A stretch of DNA of 64,000 bases from Kriegella aquimaris (GCF_900103215.1 NZ_FNGV01000010.1:62001-126000), one strand, 5' to 3'. Shown: positions 26,304 through 34,857, counted from the first letter of the stretch. Made by a program: numbers and translations. The notes: generated by a model from the sequence alone, not told the origin.

Positions 26304-28286
26304 ATGATACAATATATAATAGAAGCCATCGCCTTTCAAATGGTGTTCCTTGTTATTTATGACCTGTTCTTAAAAAGGGAGACCTTCTTTCAATGGAACC
26401 GTTTGTATTTGATTGGCACCTATGCCTTGTCGCTTGTATTGCCTTGGGTGAAAATCGAGGCGCTGAAGACGACCGTGTCCCAACAATTTTATGTATACCC
26501 AGAGTTTTTTTGGAATATGGATGAGGTTACGGTCACCCCGTCAACGACCGAAGGTTTCTTGAGTAGCCTGCCATGGGGCCAAGTACTTATTTTTGGAGGA
26601 ATGGTAGCTGCAGCCCTACTATTCGCCTTTAAATTGTATAAAATTCAACAATTGCGAAACAAGGGCAAGGTTCGGCGTTTTCCAAACTTTACGCGTATCG
26701 TGGTGCAAAATAGCAATTTGGCCTTTTCATTTTTTAAATCCATTTTTATGGGCGATAAGGTGCTCGAAAAAGAGCACGAAAGCATCATTCGCCATGAGTT
26801 GGTACATATTGAACAAAAGCATTCATGGGATCTCATATTCTTTGAACTGATGCGTATCGGTAGTTGGTTCAACCCGTTGGTCTATGTCTATCAAAGTCGA
26901 ATCTCAGAACTGCACGAGTTCATCGCCGATGCAGCAGTAGCTAAAACCGATAAAAAGGAGTCTTATCAGCTTCTTTTGTCCGAAGTATTTCAAACAGAAC
27001 ACATATCGTTCATCAATCAATTTTTTAAATCATCATTAATCAAAAAACGAATCGTCATGTTACAAAAATCAAGATCAAAAAACATTTGGAAACTAAAGTA
27101 TTTGGCTTTGTTGCCCATACTAATGGGAATATTATTTTATACTTCGTGTGAAAATGAAACCGCATTACAAAATGGAGTTTCCTTGGAAGAAGCGCAAAAT
27201 GGAGATAGACTTATTAAAGTCGGCGACATTGAAAATTTGACCCAAGAAGAAGAAAATAAGGTGTATTCAAAATTAAAAACACTTTCAGAAAACGATGAAC
27301 ATTGGGAACTACAGGTGAAAGATGCAGAAACCGTTGTAAGTTTTGTCGATACCGAAGCTGATCATTTTATTTCAGGAATGCACAACGAACCCATTCGTGC
27401 CCAAATGTCAATAGACTACAAAGATTCGCAAAAACTTTACAAGAACTTTATGGGGTCAAAAGGCAAACCATTGGATTGGAAAGAATCGTATAAAACCAAA
27501 AACTTGGTGCCCTTCGCTTTTGCCGACCAATCACCCATTTTTCCTGGCTGCGAGGATGAAGCGGATCCGAGGGAGTGCTTTAATAGAATGATGCAAAGAC
27601 ATATTAGTAAAAATTTCCGATATCCACTAGAAGCTCAGGAGCAGGGAATTCAAGGTCGTGTTTCGGTTATGTTTACAATCGTTGAAGATGGTACAATTCA
27701 AGATATCAGGATGAGGGGGCCACATGTGTTGTTGGAACAAGAGGTAGAACGCATTATTTTTAAATTACCAAAAATGGTTCCCGGAAAACTTGACGGCAAG
27801 AATGTTAAAATACCTTATTCGGTGCCAGTAACTTTTAAACTTGAACAGGCAAATTTTAACCCTGTAGCGACAACTAAGAAAAATGATTCCGGATCTGACG
27901 CAAAGCGTTTGCAAATGGATGAGCTTATGACTGCAATGGAAGCCGTGCCCTTTGCACAATTGGATGAAGCCCCTGTATTTCCGGGTTGTGAAGGTGCATC
28001 CAATAAGGAAGATTGTTTCAAACAAATGATACATCGTCATATTTCCAAAAACTTCCGATATCCAGAGGATGCACAAACGAGGGGGATACAAGGTCGCGTT
28101 GGGATTTTGTTTACAATTACAGAAGATGGACTCATCAACAATATAAAATATCGGGGGCCAGACCCGTCTTTGGAGGCCGAAGCCGATCGAATTATCAGAA
28201 AATTACCCAGAATGACAGCAGGTAAACGAAACGGGAATCCCGTAAGCGCTGTTTATGCCATTCCCATTACCTTTAAGTTACAGTAG
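26304..28286 (+). CDS. M56 (BlaR1-like) membrane metallopeptidase sensor, copy B, with two TonB C-terminal modules
   Basis: A 660-residue paralogue of the preceding gene. The peptidase motif HELVH is intact (His164, Glu165, His168). After the fourth membrane helix the periplasmic part carries two tandem TonB C-terminal-like domains, at about residues 412-520 and 558-660. Each starts with FPGCE, has a Cys-Phe pair, HISKNFRYP, GIQGRV and ends with IPITFKLQ or VPVTFKLE. The M56-plus-TonB fusion is common in Bacteroidota. It may sense envelope state or substrate loading and trigger BlaI cleavage. A TPR gene follows after 4 bp. Confidence 0.87.
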   Translation: MIQYIIEAIAFQMVFLVIYDLFLKRETFFQWNRLYLIGTYALSLVLPWVKIEALKTTVSQQFYVYPEFFWNMDEVTVTPSTTEGFLSSLPWGQVLIFGGMVAAALLFAFKLYKIQQLRNKGKVRRFPNFTRIVVQNSNLAFSFFKSIFMGDKVLEKEHESIIRHELVHIEQKHSWDLIFFELMRIGSWFNPLVYVYQSRISELHEFIADAAVAKTDKKESYQLLLSEVFQTEHISFINQFFKSSLIKKRIVMLQKSRSKNIWKLKYLALLPILMGILFYTSCENETALQNGVSLEEAQNGDRLIKVGDIENLTQEEENKVYSKLKTLSENDEHWELQVKDAETVVSFVDTEADHFISGMHNEPIRAQMSIDYKDSQKLYKNFMGSKGKPLDWKESYKTKNLVPFAFADQSPIFPGCEDEADPRECFNRMMQRHISKNFRYPLEAQEQGIQGRVSVMFTIVEDGTIQDIRMRGPHVLLEQEVERIIFKLPKMVPGKLDGKNVKIPYSVPVTFKLEQANFNPVATTKKNDSGSDAKRLQMDELMTAMEAVPFAQLDEAPVFPGCEGASNKEDCFKQMIHRHISKNFRYPEDAQTRGIQGRVGILFTITEDGLINNIKYRGPDPSLEAEADRIIRKLPRMTAGKRNGNPVSAVYAIPITFKLQ

Positions 28287-28290
28287 GCCT

Positions 28291-29427
28291 GTGAAAAATA
28301 TTGTTCTTTTAGCACTTGTTTTTGTGATAAAGGCGGAAGCCCAAACTTCGGCTTTTACCACAGCCGATAGTCTCTATATGCTTGGCGATTATACCCAAGC
28401 CATAAATACGTATGCACAAGTTGGTTCGCAACAATCGGCGTTGCAAATTGCGCGTGCCTACAATGCTATCGGTAATTTTGATAAGTCGGTAGCGCAGTAT
28501 GAAGGTATTCTTAAAGAACATCCGACATTGCAGATTGCCCGTTTTGAATTGGGGAAATTGTATCTTAAAACAAAACAAGCGGAGAAAGGTAAATCTCTTT
28601 TTGAAAAGTTATCCGAAGAAAATAACGACAACCCAGAGTATCTATATTACTTGGCAGAATCGTTACAATGGCTAAAAAAGACGGATGAAAGTGTTCTCGC
28701 CTATCAAAAAGCCGTAGGGTTGGATAGTACACATCTTCGTAGCCTCTTCCAGTTGGGGAAATACTATGTGGCTCAAAAAGAAAAAGATTCCGCTTTGACC
28801 TATGTCGATATGGGATTGCGCTTTTATGAAAAGGATGTCGCCCTCATAAATCTGAAAGCCTTGGCGTATTACAATAACGATGAATTTGGCAAGGCTGCGC
28901 CTTGGTTCGAGCGGTTGCTGGAGCTGGGTGAACGAAAAGAATATATTTACTATAAGCTCGCAATTTGCCAATATCATATGTGGGAATTTGAAAAGGCCAA
29001 AACGAACTATCATGTGTTATTGGATATCGATGATTCGAATCCGGATTACTACTTTAATTTGGGCCATGTATTTTTTAAGGACCGAATGTTGGATAGTGCC
29101 CAGTATTATATAAAACTTTCAAAGGAAGTGCAAGAGGTCAACTTCGCAAGGGAGTATGAAAGCTTGGCACGGATCGCTGCCGTACAGGAAAAACCAGAGG
29201 AATCGATCAAATACTACAAGCTGTCCTTAAAGGAAGATCCTGACAATATGAGGGTCTTTTATCAGGTGTGTTTTCTTTCCGATCAGCATCTAAAGGATCC
29301 TAAGGTGAAACTTGAGTATTATGAAAGTTTCATCAAAAAATTCGGAAACGAACAACGCTATTTTTCTGAAATGGTTTCGAAACGCATCAAAGAATTGAAA
29401 CAGGAAATCCATTTTGGGAGCAATTGA
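28291..29427 (+). CDS. Exported tetratricopeptide repeat protein
   Basis: A 378-residue TPR protein. I start it at GTG 28291, 5 bases after the M56 stop, because this opens a signal peptide (KNIVLLALVFVIKAEAQ); an ATG at 28255 would overlap the upstream gene. Residues about 25-340 contain around eight TPR-like helix pairs, for example ALQIARAYNAIGNFDKSVAQY, YLYYLAESLQWLKKTDESVLAY and DYYFNLGHVFFKDRMLDSAQYY. It is the last gene of the blaI-M56-M56-TPR operon and probably acts as a periplasmic scaffold in the same response. A terminator follows directly. Confidence 0.83.
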   Translation: MKNIVLLALVFVIKAEAQTSAFTTADSLYMLGDYTQAINTYAQVGSQQSALQIARAYNAIGNFDKSVAQYEGILKEHPTLQIARFELGKLYLKTKQAEKGKSLFEKLSEENNDNPEYLYYLAESLQWLKKTDESVLAYQKAVGLDSTHLRSLFQLGKYYVAQKEKDSALTYVDMGLRFYEKDVALINLKALAYYNNDEFGKAAPWFERLLELGERKEYIYYKLAICQYHMWEFEKAKTNYHVLLDIDDSNPDYYFNLGHVFFKDRMLDSAQYYIKLSKEVQEVNFAREYESLARIAAVQEKPEESIKYYKLSLKEDPDNMRVFYQVCFLSDQHLKDPKVKLEYYESFIKKFGNEQRYFSEMVSKRIKELKQEIHFGSN

Positions 29428-29453
29428 GCCTAATTTAAGGGGGCTCTTTTTTT
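29426..29453 (+). terminator. Intrinsic terminator of the blaI-M56 operon
   Basis: GAGCC (29426-29430) pairs with GGCTC (29442-29446), followed by seven T residues. It overlaps the TPR stop codon. Confidence 0.75.
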
Positions 29454-29525
29454 GAAGCGGCGTTCATTTTTTTAAGTCTTAACTTTTAACTCAAAAAGCA
29501 ACTCTCCGTCCTGACTAAAGGTCAA

Positions 29526-29662
29526 AGCTCCTCCCTTCAAAGAAGGGAGGAGCTCCTCTTAATTAAAATTTTCGTAAAACTCATCTTTAGAAGAATGTTG
29601 GATTTATAGGCTCCCCTCTTTTTTAAAGAGGGGTGGACTTGCTTTTAGGCAAGGCCGGGGAG
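29526..29662. repeat. Array of G/C-rich hairpins in a 420-bp gene-free stretch
   Basis: The gap 29454-29850 holds no gene. It contains a perfect 13-bp stem with AAA loop (29526-29554, AGCTCCTCCCTTC and its complement). A second compound element spans 29611-29662: CCCCTCTTT/AAAGAGGGG inside, CTTGC/GCAAG, and an outer CTCCCC/GGGGAG pair. The CTCCTCCCTTC-type unit looks like a dispersed REP-like or MITE-like flavobacterial repeat. Nothing further is visible from 29663 to 29850. Confidence 0.6.
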
Positions 29663-29850
29663 TTAAAAATCTAAAATTCTTAAGTTTTTATTTGAAACCA
29701 TATGTATTATCAAGGGCGTAGAACCTTGCATTGCTAGTGGCATATGTTCATTACTTCGTATTTGTTTCATAAGGGAAACGATTTTGCATTGGGTCAGGTA
29801 CACCTAAAATCCCACAAAAAAATCGTAATTTCCGTGCAATTTTAGCGGTT

Positions 29851-30327
29851 ATGCGAAAGTTTTTGATTTTACTAATGGTATGTGGTTTTACATCCTGTGA
29901 TTTTTTCGAATCAAAGGATGCCAAGACCCAGAAACTAGTAAACCAAGAAATGCAGAATATTGATTGGAACGAAGTGGATCAATACCCCTTATTTAGCAAA
30001 TGTGATGAAACTGTGACCAAAGTCTTACAAAAAAAGTGTTTTGAAGAAACGTTGTTCCTACACATTTTAGAGATGCTCCAAGAAAATGAATTTACGGTTG
30101 ATAATGAAGTTAAAGACACGGTTTATGTTGAATTCACTTCTGAAAATAATGGTAGTATCACCGTTTTGAATATTTTGAACAGTGAGATTTTTGGTTCCCG
30201 TAAGGCGGAGTTCGATGAGAAAATAGAACAGAGCCTAAATAGTCTTCCTCAATTGGAGCCAGCTTTAAAAAGGGGAATCCCGATACGCTCAAAATTCAGG
30301 ATCCCGATTGTGATCAATCCGAAATAA
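29851..30327 (+). CDS. Small lipoprotein with a single TonB-C-like domain
   Basis: A 158-residue lipoprotein (signal KFLILLMVCGFTSC, lipobox Cys16). The mature part matches the TonB-C-like modules of the M56 sensor upstream: a Pro-Leu-Phe-x3-Cys near the start, a second KKCFEETLFLHI, a middle beta strand (VYVEFTSENNGSI) and the ending FRIPIVINPK. It has no transmembrane anchor or proline-rich linker, so it cannot be a working TonB. It may be a stand-alone relative of the sensor modules at 26304-28286. Monocistronic. Function unknown. Confidence 0.7.
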   Translation: MRKFLILLMVCGFTSCDFFESKDAKTQKLVNQEMQNIDWNEVDQYPLFSKCDETVTKVLQKKCFEETLFLHILEMLQENEFTVDNEVKDTVYVEFTSENNGSITVLNILNSEIFGSRKAEFDEKIEQSLNSLPQLEPALKRGIPIRSKFRIPIVINPK

Positions 30328-30417
30328 GCGATTTTCATTATAATTTAAATGTAGTACCCCGATTAAGACCAACGCCCAATTTAAGTGTGAATTCTAAAGC
30401 GGAATATTGAGTTCTCT

Positions 30418-30438
30418 AACAACTAACAACTAACAATT
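30418..30438 (+). repeat. Heptamer repeats running into the ruvC start codon
   Basis: AACAACT occurs twice (30418-30424, 30425-30431) and a third degenerate copy AACAATT (30432-30438) contains the first two bases of the TTG start codon of ruvC. An in-frame TAA lies just upstream (30431-30433). Confidence 0.7.
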
Positions 30439-30991
30439 GCCGACGGAAAAAATAATATTAGGTATCGACCCCGGAACGACTATTATGGGTTTTGGCCTTA
30501 TCAAGGTTGTCAATAAAAAGATGCAATTTCTTCAAATGAACGAACTGTTGCTGAAAAAATATGATGATCCATATGTCAAACTAAAACTTATTTTCGAAAG
30601 AACTTTGGAGCTCATAGATACTTATCATCCCGACGAAATTGCAATCGAGGCCCCATTCTTTGGGAAAAATGTACAATCGATGTTGAAATTGGGCAGGGCA
30701 CAGGGAGTGGCTATGGCAGCCGGACTTTCACGACAGATTCCCATAACGGAATACCTTCCAAAAAAAATAAAAATGGCCATCACCGGCAATGGAAATGCGA
30801 GTAAGGAACAAGTGGCAAAAATGCTGCAAAGTACCTTGGGACTAAAATCGCTGCCTAAAAATTTGGACAGTACCGATGGTCTTGCCGCTGCCGTATGTCA
30901 TTTTTACAACGAAGGCCGTGTTGAGGTCGGGAAGAACTATTCAGGATGGGAGGCTTTTGTAAAGCAGAACGATAAAAGGGTTAAGAAGTGA
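30437..30991 (+). CDS. ruvC: Holliday junction resolvase RuvC
   Basis: A 184-residue RuvC. The four catalytic acids are visible: Asp11 (GIDPGTT), Glu71 (AIEAPFF), Asp144 and Asp147 (DSTDGLAAAVCH). It cuts Holliday junctions with RuvAB during recombinational repair. The start codon is TTG at 30437: an in-frame TAA lies two codons upstream and no ATG or GTG precedes the conserved ILGIDPG. The TTG sits inside a run of heptamer repeats. Only the extreme N-terminus is affected; the protein is otherwise full length. Confidence 0.93.
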   Translation: MPTEKIILGIDPGTTIMGFGLIKVVNKKMQFLQMNELLLKKYDDPYVKLKLIFERTLELIDTYHPDEIAIEAPFFGKNVQSMLKLGRAQGVAMAAGLSRQIPITEYLPKKIKMAITGNGNASKEQVAKMLQSTLGLKSLPKNLDSTDGLAAAVCHFYNEGRVEVGKNYSGWEAFVKQNDKRVKK

Positions 30992-31082
30992 ACTGTAAAT
31001 AATTGATAGTAAAGCAGTAAATAAGTAATCGGTAGAAAGTGAACAGTGAACTGTGGGAAGTGGACAATGAGCAATTTTCAAT
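30992..31082 (+). repeat. Degenerate repeats upstream of the four-helix-bundle gene
   Basis: The interval is built of short variants such as AACTGTAAATAATTG, AGTAAAGCAGTAAATAAG and GTGAACAGTGAACTG. The first (30990-31004) resembles the reverse complement of 31467-31481 downstream of the gene (12 of 15 bases), giving imperfect inverted flanks. The same style occurs after hmgA. Confidence 0.5.
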
Positions 31083-31442
31083 ATGAGCTTAGATAGCAAC
31101 CCCTTGTTAAAAAAATCATATGATTTTGCTTTAAAAATAGTCTTGCGCTATAAAGCGATAATTGCTGAGAAGAAAGAATTCACTTTATTCAAACAATTGC
31201 TGAAATCAGGGACTTCAATAGGCGCAAATCTAGCTGAAGCTAATGGTGCAATTTCAAAAGCTGATTTTTCTGCGAAAATTTCAATTGCCTATAAAGAAAG
31301 TTTGGAGACAAAATATTGGTTGAATTTACTAAGAGATTCTGATTATATAAATGTAGCGAATGCAACTAGCTTCATTCATAAGGCAGATGAACTTTCCAAA
31401 ATCATGTTTTCTATACTAAAGACAACGAGAATAAATGATTAG
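31083..31442 (+). CDS. Four-helix-bundle protein (23S rRNA intervening-sequence protein / Avd-like family)
   Basis: A 119-residue protein with the IVS/S23 family signature: SYDFALKIVLRYKAII at the start, LFKQLLKSGTSIGANLAEA in helix 2, KADFSAKISIAYKESLETKYWL in helix 3. Proteins of this family form pentameric four-helix bundles; some bind RNA/DNA in rRNA intervening sequences or with diversity-generating retroelements. Here there is no rRNA and no reverse transcriptase nearby. The gene sits alone between ruvC and hemW, bracketed by degenerate repeats, which looks like an inserted cassette. Function unknown. Confidence 0.85.
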   Translation: MSLDSNPLLKKSYDFALKIVLRYKAIIAEKKEFTLFKQLLKSGTSIGANLAEANGAISKADFSAKISIAYKESLETKYWLNLLRDSDYINVANATSFIHKADELSKIMFSILKTTRIND

Positions 31443-31490
31443 CAATTACCGACTTTATATTGCTAATTGTTTACTGTTAATTATAAATTG
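31443..31490 (+). repeat. Degenerate repeats downstream of the four-helix-bundle gene
   Basis: Variants of AATTGC / GCTAATTG / ACTGTTAATT fill the gap to hemW. Read in reverse complement they resemble the flank upstream of the four-helix-bundle gene. Confidence 0.45.
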
Positions 31491-31492
31491 AA

Positions 31493-32671
31493 ATGAGCGG
31501 AATTTACATCCATATTCCTTTTTGCAAACAGGCCTGTCATTATTGTGACTTCCATTTTTCGACGACTATGGGAAAAAAGGAGGCCATGGTTTTAGCATTG
31601 CAAACCGAATTGGCATTGCGAAAGGAAGAATTTGAAACCGAAGTGGTTGAAACCATCTATTTTGGCGGGGGAACCCCATCGGTATTAGATTTGGATGAAA
31701 TCGAGGCCATTATTGCTACGGTTTATCAAAATTATAAGGTGTCTGAAAATCCGGAAATCACCTTGGAAGCGAACCCTGATGATTTAATTTTCACGGACTC
31801 CGAGCGTAGTTCTGGCACTAACATTTTTAGTGCTTATCGCAATTTGGGAATCAATCGTTTAAGTATCGGTATCCAATCATTTTTTGAAGAAGACCTGAAA
31901 TTCATGAATCGCGCGCATAACGCCATCGAAGCTGAAAATTGCCTACAGGAAGCTACCAAGCACTTTGACAATATTTCCATTGATTTGATTTATGGAGTTC
32001 CTGGTATGACCAACGAGCGCTGGGAACGCAATATTGAAAAAGCCCTGTCTTTTGACCTTCCGCATATTTCAAGCTATGCGCTTACCGTTGAACCTAAAAC
32101 GGCATTGGCCAATTTTATAAAAAAAGGGAGTGTTGCTCCATTAGACGATGAAGCGGCCCAATCGCACTACGATATTCTTACAACGAAACTAGCCAAGGCC
32201 GGCTATGTTTGTTATGAAATTTCAAACTTCGGTAAACCCGACTATTTTTCAAAAAATAATACAGCTTATTGGCAAGGCAAGAAGTATATAGGGATTGGTC
32301 CTTCAGCCCATTCCTATGACGGAAAGAACCGAGCGTGGAATGTGCGAAATAACGCCAAATATATGAAGGCGATTGCCGAGGGGCAACTTCCCATGGAAAT
32401 TGAAACGCTTTCGAAAACGGATCGCTATAATGAATATATAATGACCGGACTTCGAACCATTTGGGGCGTTTCTTTACTGCGAGTTGAAAATGATTTCGGT
32501 AAAAATAGACTTGAATACCTCCTTCAACAGGCAAGAAAATATTTGGAGCAAGACTTATTGCATATACAAGATGATGTTCTATTGGTTACCAGAAATGGAA
32601 AATTTTTGACTGACGGAATCGCAGCCGACCTTTTTATGGTAAATTTAGATACGGAAACAAGTTCAGCATAA
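31493..32671 (+). CDS. hemW: Radical SAM heme chaperone HemW
   Basis: A 392-residue HemN/HemW-family protein. The cluster motif is Cys11-x3-Cys15-x2-Cys18 in FCKQACHYCDF, without the extra cysteine of true coproporphyrinogen oxidase HemN, so HemW is the better name. The glycine-rich YFGGGTPSVL and the HemN C-terminal domain are present. It is thought to deliver heme to respiratory proteins, which fits an organism with many c- and b-type electron carriers. The stop codon abuts the start of the cyclase gene. Confidence 0.9.
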   Translation: MSGIYIHIPFCKQACHYCDFHFSTTMGKKEAMVLALQTELALRKEEFETEVVETIYFGGGTPSVLDLDEIEAIIATVYQNYKVSENPEITLEANPDDLIFTDSERSSGTNIFSAYRNLGINRLSIGIQSFFEEDLKFMNRAHNAIEAENCLQEATKHFDNISIDLIYGVPGMTNERWERNIEKALSFDLPHISSYALTVEPKTALANFIKKGSVAPLDDEAAQSHYDILTTKLAKAGYVCYEISNFGKPDYFSKNNTAYWQGKKYIGIGPSAHSYDGKNRAWNVRNNAKYMKAIAEGQLPMEIETLSKTDRYNEYIMTGLRTIWGVSLLRVENDFGKNRLEYLLQQARKYLEQDLLHIQDDVLLVTRNGKFLTDGIAADLFMVNLDTETSSA

Positions 32672-33424
32672 ATGATAGCAACAGTAAAATACCAAAACAA
32701 GAACCATCAAATCGATCTGTCAAAACCTTTAGATATCTCGATGCCGTTGCGTGGTAATGATTCCAACGTAAATGCATGGTATGTGCCACCTCCTAGAATA
32801 GAACCCCATACCGAAGGTGAATTCATTGGTAAAGTTACCGAAGGGGCTGCCATTAACTTCAATGATATCTCGTTTAACCCCCACGCCCATGGTACACATA
32901 CCGAATGTGTGGGGCATATTACCGAAGATTTCCATTCGGTCAATCAGAATATGGATCGCTTTTTCTTTTATGCGGAACTCATCACCATCGCTCCGGAACG
33001 GTATCAGGGCGATTTGGTTATTTCCCCCAAACAGTTGCAGTATGCCTTGGGAAACAAAAAAAGGGAAGCCGTAATTATTCGTACCCTTCCGAATTTAAAA
33101 GATAAATTGACAAGGCAGTATGGTCATACCAATCCACCTTATTTGTTGGGTACTGCCGCCCAATTTTTGGCAGATAAAGGGGTTGAGCATCTGCTTGTTG
33201 ATCTGCCCTCGGTCGATAAAGAGAAAGATAATGGAGCGCTATGGGCACACAAAGCTTTTTGGGGTGTTGAGGGTGCCATCCGCAAAAATGCCACGATTAC
33301 CGAGTTTATTTTTGTTGCCAATTCAATACAAGACGACACCTATTTTTTGAATCTCCAAGTGGCTCCCTTTGAGAACGATGCGAGCCCCAGTAGACCCGTT
33401 TTGTATGCTTTGGAAAACCAATGA
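32672..33424 (+). CDS. Cyclase-family metal-dependent hydrolase (kynurenine formamidase-like)
   Basis: A 250-residue protein of the cyclase (KynB-like) family. The metal-binding motif is HAHGTHTE at residues 71-78, corresponding to HxGTHxD with Glu in place of Asp. DISMPLRG near the N-terminus is the usual entry motif. Family members hydrolyse formylkynurenine, isatin or similar amides. It begins directly at the hemW stop. The Asp-to-Glu change and the lack of other tryptophan genes leave the substrate open. Confidence 0.82.
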   Translation: MIATVKYQNKNHQIDLSKPLDISMPLRGNDSNVNAWYVPPPRIEPHTEGEFIGKVTEGAAINFNDISFNPHAHGTHTECVGHITEDFHSVNQNMDRFFFYAELITIAPERYQGDLVISPKQLQYALGNKKREAVIIRTLPNLKDKLTRQYGHTNPPYLLGTAAQFLADKGVEHLLVDLPSVDKEKDNGALWAHKAFWGVEGAIRKNATITEFIFVANSIQDDTYFLNLQVAPFENDASPSRPVLYALENQ

Positions 33425-33464
33425 ATACCATTTTATGATCTTGTGAAACTTTAATAAATCAAAC

Positions 33465-33824
33465 ATGGGAACAATCTTGAAATTAGAGGAGTTAATGATG
33501 TTCGTATTGGGAATTTACCTGTTCGGACTGCTGCCCTATGGATGGTGGTGGTTCTTAGTGTTAATACTCGCACCCGATATTGGCATGGTAGGTTATCTTT
33601 TTGGGAATATCATTGGAGCGACGGTTTACAATCTCTTTCATCACAAAGGAGTGGCTATTCTGGTTTACCTTTTAGGGGCATATCTTTCCTTATCTTTGCT
33701 TCAATTGATCGGAGTCATTCTTTTTGCCCATTCTGCTTTGGATAGGACTTTGGGGTACGGACTTAAATATAACAAAGGATTCAAATACACCCATTTGGGG
33801 GAAATAGGAAATTCGAATGGATAG
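33465..33824 (+). CDS. DUF4260 family membrane protein
   Basis: A 119-residue protein with three or four hydrophobic helices (LEELMMFVLGIYLFGLLPYG, WWWFLVLILAPDIGMVGYLFG, GVAILVYLLGAYLSLSLLQLIG) and the family ending ALDRTLGYGLKY. Function unknown. Its end overlaps the DUF4230 gene by 8 bp, suggesting co-translation. Confidence 0.83.
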   Translation: MGTILKLEELMMFVLGIYLFGLLPYGWWWFLVLILAPDIGMVGYLFGNIIGATVYNLFHHKGVAILVYLLGAYLSLSLLQLIGVILFAHSALDRTLGYGLKYNKGFKYTHLGEIGNSNG

Positions 33825-34446
33825 TATACCATTACTGATTATTGGGCTTATTCTCGGTGCCGCTCTTATGTACTGGCTATTCTCGAGATTTCGTATAAAA
33901 CAGAATATAGAACGCACGAATCAGCAATCGATTATTTTGTTGGAAAAAATCAGAAGTGTCTGCAAATTGATATCGGTCGAGGGTGATTTTGCTGAAATCT
34001 ATACGTATGAAAATACTAAGAACGATTTTACCAACCTCTTCAGAAGTAAAAAAAAGGCCTTGCTGGTAATCAATGCCAAGGTACATATCGGTTATGATTT
34101 TAAAAAGGTAAAAGTTCATGCCGATAAAGAGAAACGAAAAATTATTCTGGCTTATATGCCACGGCCCGAGGTGCTTTCGATTGAACCTGAAATTCAGTAT
34201 TATGATATAAAAAGCGGAATGTTCAATTTCTTTTCTTCAGAGGATATTACGACTTTGAACAAAGAAGGCAAACAGCATATTCTTAATAAAATTCCCCAAA
34301 GTGGTTTGATGGAAACGGCACGAAAGGATGCCTGGCAAGCGGTAATGATGATTGAGAAGATAGTGGAGACCATCGGTTGGAAATTAGATTATACGGCCCT
34401 TGAGTTGAGCGAAGAACGTCAGAAACTTTTGGAAGAGAATTCCTGA
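33817..34446 (+). CDS. DUF4230 family protein, membrane-anchored
   Basis: A 209-residue protein with one N-terminal membrane helix (IPLLIIGLILGAALMYWLF) and a soluble domain of the DUF4230 family (KKALLVINAKVHIGYDFKKV, then AMLNKEGKQHIL-like helices and a C-terminal ETIGW segment). Function unknown; the fold suggests a periplasmic or cytoplasmic accessory domain. Starts 8 bp inside the DUF4260 gene. Confidence 0.82.
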   Translation: MDSIPLLIIGLILGAALMYWLFSRFRIKQNIERTNQQSIILLEKIRSVCKLISVEGDFAEIYTYENTKNDFTNLFRSKKKALLVINAKVHIGYDFKKVKVHADKEKRKIILAYMPRPEVLSIEPEIQYYDIKSGMFNFFSSEDITTLNKEGKQHILNKIPQSGLMETARKDAWQAVMMIEKIVETIGWKLDYTALELSEERQKLLEENS

Positions 34447-34522
34447 TCAAAAGTAAAAAGAGGCGTAGTATTTTTATATTTTTGAAAAAGACCCCATTAA
34501 AACTTGGTCAAAATTAAATAGA

Positions 34523-34846
34523 ATGAGAGAATTTGATCCAACATTTACCCATACGGTATTCTTCTGGTTACATAATCCAGAGAGCCAAGAAGACAGAAAA
34601 GCGTTTGAAACTTCGTTGCAGAAGTTTTTGAACAGTTCGAAATATGCCAAAACCAAATTTATCGGCACACCACCGCAGGCCAGTAGAGACGTTGTAGACG
34701 GCTCTTTCACCTATTCGTTGATAGCCACCTTCGAATCGGCTGAGGCACAGCAAAAATACCAAGAGGAAGATGTTCACAATACTTTTATAGAAGAATCAAG
34801 TAAGCTCTGGAGTAAAGTCATTGTGTATGACTCCAAAACTATTTAA
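34523..34846 (+). CDS. Dabb-family stress-response A/B-barrel protein
   Basis: A 107-residue alpha/beta-barrel protein. FTHTVFFWLHNPES at the start and YSLIATFESAEAQQKYQEEDVHNTFIEE match the Dabb domain, a dimeric ferredoxin-like fold with diverse small-molecule roles. Preceded by a 76-bp gap and followed after 11 bp by the GNAT gene. Specific function unknown. Confidence 0.85.
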   Translation: MREFDPTFTHTVFFWLHNPESQEDRKAFETSLQKFLNSSKYAKTKFIGTPPQASRDVVDGSFTYSLIATFESAEAQQKYQEEDVHNTFIEESSKLWSKVIVYDSKTI

Positions 34847-34857
34847 AACAACTTTTG

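Noticed and set aside
24440-28286. Beta-lactam resistance island
   Set aside because: BlaI and M56 genes alone are common in Bacteroidota; no beta-lactamase or penicillin-binding sensor domain is present.
31083-31442. Marker of a broken rRNA operon or diversity-generating retroelement
   Set aside because: No 16S/23S sequence, no reverse transcriptase and no template/variable repeat within the window.
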